Assembly: GCA_947490035.1 (NCBI GenBank)
Contig: CANLGS010000080.1
Coordinates: forward strand, 1-9,732
DNA from: Gemmataceae bacterium
GTDB lineage: Bacteria > Planctomycetota > Planctomycetia > Gemmatales > Gemmataceae
Direction of reading: 5' to 3'
Length of the DNA stretch: 9,732 nucleotides
A program made the position numbers and the translations under genes. Below, piece after piece: positions 6,753 through 9,732 of the stretch; positions within the stretch are counted from its first letter, which is position 1; every line of letters begins with the position of its first letter. The notes beneath the pieces are model-generated. The model was not told where the DNA came from and did no database searches. It was given only the letters and a program-made list of their open reading frames with translations.

Positions 6753-8015
6753 ATGAACCGACGCGACTTCCTCGCCACCTCCGCCGCGCTCGCCACCTCG
6801 TCGGCGTTCGCAAGCGACGCCAAACTTCCGGCGATCAAGGGCCGCGCGGAGGCGTGCATCTTCATCTGGCTCGGTGGCGGGATGGGGCAGGCCGACACGT
6901 TCGACCCGAAAGCGAAGGGCGTCAACAAGGGCACGCCCAAGAAGGCCGGGTCGCTGTACGACTCCGTGCCGACCGTGGTGCAAGGCGTAAGGGTGTGCGA
7001 ACACCTCAAGAAGACCGCCGACGTGATGGACCGCGTCACGGCGGTGCGCACCGTCAACCACAAGGTCATCGACGAGCACGCGTTCGCGACGAACCTCGTT
7101 CACACCGGCCGCGTCACAAGCGGGAATGTGGTGTACCCCAGCGTTGGCTCGATCATCGCGCACGAGCGCGGCGCCGCGGCGCAGGACGTGCCGCCGTACA
7201 TCCTCATCGGCTACCCGAACGTGAGTCGCGGGCCGGGCTTCCTCGGTTCAAAAGCAGGGTTCGTCTACCTCACCGACACGACCAGCGGCCCGGCCGGGTT
7301 CACGCGACCCGCCGACGTGGACGACAAGCGCGCCGCCGACCGCAAGAAGTTGCTCGACGCGCTCGGCACCGCGAAGCCCGGTTCGGCGGTCGCGGAGTAC
7401 GAAGCGGCGCAGTCCGAAGCGCTGCGGCTCGCGGGTCCGACGTTCCTCAAGCACTTCGACCTGAAAACCGAACCCGCGAAGGTGCGCGCCAGTTACGGCG
7501 GCGAGTTCGGACAGCGCTGCTTGCTCGCGCGGCGGCTGGTCGAAGCCGGGGTGCGGTTCGTCGAGGTGTCGCACAACCTGAACTTCCTCAACGGCACCGG
7601 CTGGGACGTTCACAACGACGGCATCGACAAGCAGCACCTGCTGATTCAGGAGATGGACACCGCGCTGTCCGGGCTGATCCTCGACCTCGAATCGCGGAAC
7701 AAGCTCGACAGTACGCTGATCGTGATCGGCACCGAGTTCGGGCGCCCGCCGGAGTTCGACGGCGGCGGCGGTCGCGGGCACCAGGGCACCGCGTTCTCGC
7801 TCGTCCTGGCCGGCGGCGGCTTGAAGCACTGCGGCGCCTACGGCGCGACCGACGACCTGTCGAAGACGATCGTGAAGGACGCGGTGTCGATCCCAGACTT
7901 CCACGCGACGGTTCACGCGGCGCTCGGCATCGACCCGGCGAAGGAGCTGTACGACGGCCCGCGCCCGGTGCCGATCACCGACGGCGGCAAGCTGATTCGT
8001 GCGCTGTTTGGGTGA
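6753..8015 (+). CDS. DUF1501 family protein with Tat signal
   Basis: A 420-residue protein starting at ATG 6753, with GAGGG just upstream. The N-terminus [14 protein letters not shown] is a twin-arginine signal (R3-R4, then DFL) with cleavage near SAFA (about residue 21), so export in folded form is expected. The body matches DUF1501 (PF07394), a relative of the alkaline phosphatase/sulfatase superfamily: [13 protein letters not shown] near the start, GWDVH (283-287), [12 protein letters not shown] (about 322-333), GGRGHQG (340-345) and [17 protein letters not shown] before the C-terminus. Family members usually show G-R-D-H where this protein has G-R-G-H (R341, G342, H343), so one presumed metal ligand may be missing. 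It follows a DUF1549/DUF1553 gene, the standard planctomycete pairing, which suggests they work together. The reaction is unknown. Confidence 0.93.
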   Translation: MNRRDFLATSAALATSSAFASDAKLPAIKGRAEACIFIWLGGGMGQADTFDPKAKGVNKGTPKKAGSLYDSVPTVVQGVRVCEHLKKTADVMDRVTAVRTVNHKVIDEHAFATNLVHTGRVTSGNVVYPSVGSIIAHERGAAAQDVPPYILIGYPNVSRGPGFLGSKAGFVYLTDTTSGPAGFTRPADVDDKRAADRKKLLDALGTAKPGSAVAEYEAAQSEALRLAGPTFLKHFDLKTEPAKVRASYGGEFGQRCLLARRLVEAGVRFVEVSHNLNFLNGTGWDVHNDGIDKQHLLIQEMDTALSGLILDLESRNKLDSTLIVIGTEFGRPPEFDGGGGRGHQGTAFSLVLAGGGLKHCGAYGATDDLSKTIVKDAVSIPDFHATVHAALGIDPAKELYDGPRPVPITDGGKLIRALFG

Positions 8016-8022
8016 GTTGTCT

Positions 8023-8109
8023 TGAGTGTAGTCCACCGCTCCGCGGCGGTCTTCGTGGACTTGGTGGTGACCGAGAAAGACACCGCCGCGGAGCGGCGGA
8101 CCACACTCA
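8023..8109. repeat. 28-bp imperfect inverted repeat between converging genes
   Basis: Arms 8023-8050 and 8082-8109 are reverse complements with two mismatches in 28, around a 31-base loop. Each arm has its own hairpin (ACCGC...GCGGT in the left arm). It separates the stop of the DUF1501 gene (8015) from the stop of the converging histidine-phosphatase gene (8115), so a bidirectional terminator role is likely. No clear T-tract is present. Confidence 0.85.
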
Positions 8110-8114
8110 CAAGT

Positions 8115-8690
8115 TCACTTGTCCGCGTCGCCCGGCAGCAACAACTGCGGGCGCTTGGTAAGCTTGCCCTTGCCCTTGCCCTGGTCGTAGGTCACCACCC
8201 ACACGCGGTCGAACACGCCGTCCTTCCACTGGTCCGGTACGTCGTCGGCCTTCAGCGCGCCCGCGAGATCGACGATCTTTCCGTGGTGCCAGCAGATCAG
8301 AACCGTCTTTCCCTCGTACTTGGGGTTCGACAGCAGCTCGGCGGCGAGTTTGGGGTACTCGTCGTTCGCGTACCGCGAGTCGATGTCGAGCTTCAGCTTC
8401 TTCGCCAGAGGCGTGACCGTTTCGACCGGTCGGTCGCTGCGCTTGGACGCGCTCGTCGCGAAGATGAAGTCCGGTGTTGGGAACGGCTCCGGTCGCTTGT
8501 CCGACTTGATGAAGAGATCGGGGAACGCGTCGGCCCGCTTCTTTCCCGCCGCGCTCAGGTCGCGCACGTTCTCGTCGTCCGGTTTCTCCGCGTGCCGCAC
8601 GATCAGCACGCGCGCGGGGTACGTCGGCTTCGCTTCCGCGCACCCGATGACGGTGAGCAACACGACAACCGCGGCAATTCTGGCGCTCAC
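8115..8690 (-). CDS. Histidine-phosphatase family lipoprotein
   Basis: A 191-residue protein. The frame is open to ATG 8738, but I place the start at GTG 8690-8688. AGGAG (8701-8697) lies six bases before it, and this start gives a proper lipoprotein signal: MSARIAAVVVLLTVIG followed by Cys17 (lipobox VIGC). The mature protein has the histidine phosphatase (phosphoglycerate-mutase-like) motifs: VLIVRHAEK with catalytic H33 in R32-H33-A-E, a TSASKRSDRPVET segment (about 79-91) where the second phosphate-binding Arg is expected, and LICWHHGKI with H136 as the likely second histidine. The reaction would be phosphoester hydrolysis through a phosphohistidine, at the membrane surface outside the cytoplasm. 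Substrate unknown. It converges on the DUF1501 gene and lies downstream of a terminator-like hairpin, so it is probably transcribed alone. Confidence 0.88.
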   Translation of the reverse strand: MSARIAAVVVLLTVIGCAEAKPTYPARVLIVRHAEKPDDENVRDLSAAGKKRADAFPDLFIKSDKRPEPFPTPDFIFATSASKRSDRPVETVTPLAKKLKLDIDSRYANDEYPKLAAELLSNPKYEGKTVLICWHHGKIVDLAGALKADDVPDQWKDGVFDRVWVVTYDQGKGKGKLTKRPQLLLPGDADK

Positions 8691-8696
8691 GGGTAG

Positions 8697-8701
8697 CTCC
8701 T
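8697..8701 (-). promoter_or_regulatory. Ribosome binding site fixing the GTG start at 8690
   Basis: AGGAG on the minus strand, six bases before GTG 8690-8688. It supports this start over the upstream ATG at 8738, whose extra 16 residues (MSMPDGTVAHHHQELP) are hydrophilic and would precede the lipoprotein signal. Confidence 0.75.
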
Positions 8702-8741
8702 GGTGGTGATGAGCTACTGTACCATCCGGCATCGACAAAGC

Positions 8742-8778
8742 GAACGGCCCGCCGCGACAGAGTCGCGGCGGGCCGTTC
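8742..8778 (-). terminator. Strong hairpin terminator after the DUF2171 gene
   Basis: A perfect 17-bp stem (8742-8758 with 8762-8778) and a 3-base loop, the most stable short hairpin in the window. It starts 23 bases after the DUF2171 stop. On the minus strand it is followed by GCTTTGT, a poor T-tract. It separates that gene from the lipoprotein gene. Confidence 0.75.
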
Positions 8779-8801
8779 TACTTCGTGTCGCGGTTCGCGG
8801 G

Positions 8802-9167
8802 TCAGCCCTTGAGACCGCACGCCGAGGCGTCGGTGGTGGACCACTTCGCCGCCTCTTCGGAGTTCTTGTTCAGGTGAACGTGCCGGTCCACGTGCGCGAC
8901 CATCGAGGTCGGGAGGAAGTGGTGCTGGCCGTCGCCGAAGCTGTCCTTCGTCAACTTGATGCTGTCGCCTTCGACGTGATCCACCTTGCCCATCAGTTTG
9001 CCGCAGGAGGCGTAAACCTCCATGTGCGTGCGGATGCCCGCGTCCGAGCCTTCCGCGCGGCCCGGCCCGACGCCGGTCTTCTCCTTCACCCAATCGGCCG
9101 CGTCGCCGACGTTCTCGGCGACGCGCTTGCCGACCTCTTGCAGTTTCTCTTTGGTGTTTTCCAACAT
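8802..9167 (-). CDS. DUF2171-type protein with amphipathic N-terminus
   Basis: A 121-residue protein starting at ATG 9167-9165, with GGGAG eight bases upstream. Residues 1-34 are a charged amphipathic helix (ENTKEKLQEVGKRVAENV, then DAADWVKEKTG), like stress or LEA-type helices. Residues about 46-101 resemble DUF2171, a small PRC-barrel-like beta domain: THMEVYASCGKLMGKVDHVE, DSIKLTKD, HHFLPTSMVAHVDRHVHL. There is no signal peptide, so it is probably cytoplasmic. The function of DUF2171 is not established. A tetraloop-rich RNA (9303-9545) is encoded upstream on the same strand with a possible terminator between, so expression could be controlled by that leader. It ends before a strong terminator and looks like a single-gene unit. 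Confidence 0.82.
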   Translation of the reverse strand: MLENTKEKLQEVGKRVAENVGDAADWVKEKTGVGPGRAEGSDAGIRTHMEVYASCGKLMGKVDHVEGDSIKLTKDSFGDGQHHFLPTSMVAHVDRHVHLNKNSEEAAKWSTTDASACGLKG

Positions 9168-9194
9168 GAGTGATTCTCCCGTCGTGGAAAGAAG

Positions 9195-9209
9195 GGCAGC
9201 GAGGCTGCC
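9195..9209 (-). terminator. Candidate terminator/attenuator between the RNA and DUF2171 gene
   Basis: On the minus strand GGCAGC-CTC-GCTGCC forms a 6-bp stem with a 3-base loop, followed by CTTCTTT. It could end a transcript of the upstream structured RNA, or act as an attenuator for the DUF2171 gene, whose ATG is about 30 bases further on. The T-tract is interrupted by C, so strength is uncertain. Confidence 0.4.
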
Positions 9210-9302
9210 TTGAGCACGGCGTGAAGTCCGCCGCGGACGGGTTACTGAAATGCAACTGACGTGCCGCGAGTGCGTCGAGAAAGTGTTTCGCGCAAGTTCG
9301 AG

Positions 9303-9545
9303 GGGCGGTTGTTCGTCGGCCGCCCTTACCGGCCTTACGGCCGGCAGCGAGCACGAACCGCCTCTCTCGTGGAGAGGAGCGGTTCTATCGCTGGCTCGGG
9401 TCGCCCCGAGTTCGCTACCTTAGGACCGTCATAGTTACAGGCACCGAAGCGCCTGACGAGTTTGTAAGCCCCCGCGTTGGGGCGCGAAGCAGGGAAGGGA
9501 CATGGGGCAAGTGTCGCGGGTTCGCGCGGTTCGGTGTCATCGCTC
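9303..9545 (-). ncRNA. Structured RNA with 23S-like core (possible HEARO/omega-RNA)
   Basis: Hairpins lie almost end to end; coordinates are plus-strand, loops are given as minus-strand RNA. 9468-9483: 5-bp stem. 9438-9455: 7-bp stem closed by UUCG, with one G-U pair. 9411-9437: a stretch matching the 23S rRNA helix 69-71 core at 26 of 27 bases. 9395-9410: 6-bp stem with GCGA loop. 9345-9393: long interrupted stem (CAGCGA, GAACCGC, CTCTC segments). 9329-9344: 6-bp stem with GUAA loop. 9303-9325: 6-bp stem. UUCG and GNRA loops appear on the minus strand only, which sets the strand. The upstream limit near 9545 is a guess from the adjoining stop codon. HEARO/omega-RNA (RNA of IscB nucleases) is my best identity guess; no IscB gene is here. 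A DUF2171 leader RNA is the alternative. Confidence 0.65.
9411..9437 (-). other. 23S rRNA helix 69-71 / I-CeuI-site-like 27-mer
   Basis: Read on the minus strand the 27 bases begin TAACTATG and end CCTAAGGTAGCGAA. This equals the I-CeuI recognition sequence found in bacterial 23S rRNA genes except for one A-to-G change at position 8. The bases on both sides do not match 23S rRNA: the upstream side is a UUCG hairpin and the downstream side a GCGA hairpin. It is therefore not a broken rRNA gene of ordinary kind. Confidence 0.9.
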
Positions 9546-9603
9546 ATCCCGCCTTCTGCAACTCGGTCGCGAACGCGAACGGGTCGGCGATGCCGAAAAG
9601 GTC
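9544..9603 (-). pseudogene. C-terminal remnant of a broken gene
   Basis: The minus strand reads DLFGIADPFAFATELQKAG and stops at TGA 9546-9544. The peptide looks like a normal C-terminus. Three codons further upstream the frame hits TAA (9615-9613), so the rest of the gene is missing. The break coincides with a change in character near CTAG 9603-9606. The family is not recognised. The stop overlaps an ATG (ATGA) that begins an apparent 70-codon frame over the structured RNA, which I regard as non-coding. Confidence 0.45.
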
Positions 9604-9732
9604 TAGCCCGGATTATTCAGTAGCGGGTGTCTGACAGTCGTTTCTCGTCTTCATGAGCGTGTTCCGGGCGGCTTAAGTGCCCTTTCGGTCGATCAAGGCG
9701 CACCGCCCCCTTACCCCCATTCGGCTTTTCGA
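9604..9732. other. Non-coding-looking right edge, possible insertion-element end
   Basis: No convincing gene is visible here. The stretch begins at CTAG/CCCGGATTATTCAG directly where the gene remnant stops, as expected for the terminus of an insertion sequence that broke the gene and continues beyond the window. A minus-strand frame from the edge to TGA 9619-9617 reads a low-complexity charged peptide (for example RPKGHLSRPEHAHEDEKR) and is probably chance. No transposase motif and no second terminal repeat can be seen. Confidence 0.3.

Noticed and set aside
5388..7163. 591-residue minus-strand frame opposite the DUF1549/1553 and DUF1501 genes.
   Set aside because: It is the antisense by-product of GC-rich codon use in two well-supported genes; the translation is Arg/His/Val-rich with no domain pattern.
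8691..8738. Upstream ATG (8738) as start of the histidine-phosphatase gene.
   Set aside because: It adds 16 hydrophilic residues before a lipoprotein signal and lacks a ribosome site, while GTG 8690 has AGGAG at good spacing.
9411..9437. Fragment of a real 23S rRNA gene.
   Set aside because: Similarity ends sharply on both sides of the 27 bases; none of the neighbouring 23S domain IV sequence is present.
9335..9547. 70-residue minus-strand protein starting at ATG 9547.
   Set aside because: It covers the tetraloop hairpins and the 23S-like segment. The peptide has no protein-like pattern and its codons simply follow the RNA structure. Its ATG overlaps the stop of the upstream remnant by chance or because the element inserted there.
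9617..9730. C-terminal end of a transposase running in from the right edge on the minus strand.
   Set aside because: The peptide is low-complexity and charged, with no DDE-type motif. The frame may be chance; the sequence beyond the window is needed.

Overview
The window is GC-rich bacterial DNA. It looks planctomycetal, most likely Gemmata-like: it holds a large secreted LamG + cytochrome + DUF1549/DUF1553 protein followed by a Tat-type DUF1501 protein, a gene pair that is greatly expanded in Planctomycetes. This assignment rests on family content only; no complete rRNA or marker gene is present.

Layout. 1-462 (-): N-terminal part of a secreted protein that runs off the left edge. 717-1283 (+): a cytoplasmic protein resembling DUF6939, converging with a 4-base gap on a small low-molecular-weight tyrosine-phosphatase-like gene (1288-1632, -). 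The 5' leader of the phosphatase carries a 37-bp direct repeat in two copies, 36 bp apart. 1825-2655 (+): a secreted esterase-like alpha/beta hydrolase. 2688-2837: a perfect 52-bp inverted repeat. 2946-6620 (+): the 1224-residue LamG/PSCyt1/DUF1549/DUF1553 protein. 6625-6736: a second long inverted repeat. 6753-8015 (+): the DUF1501 protein. 8023-8109: a third inverted repeat between converging genes. 8115-8690 (-): a histidine-phosphatase lipoprotein whose start is best placed at an internal GTG. 8742-8778: a strong hairpin terminator. 8802-9167 (-): a DUF2171-type protein.

The most interesting region is 9195-9603 on the minus strand. About 180 bases hold six or seven back-to-back hairpins, several closed by UUCG or GNRA tetraloops when read on the minus strand. 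Among them sits a 27-base stretch that matches the universal helix 69-71 segment of 23S rRNA (the I-CeuI homing site) at 26 of 27 positions, although the flanks are not 23S rRNA. I call this a structured non-coding RNA. It may be an orphan HEARO/omega-RNA-like element (the RNA partner of IscB nucleases), because no nuclease gene is visible; that identity is a hypothesis. It lies directly after the C-terminal remnant of a broken gene and upstream of the DUF2171 gene on the same strand, with a possible terminator between, so a leader or attenuator role is an alternative.

How the genes relate: the DUF1549/1553 and DUF1501 genes probably form a two-gene unit exporting a surface or periplasmic module (Sec for the first, Tat for the second). 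The other genes look like single-gene transcription units, separated by palindromic repeats that may also act as terminators.
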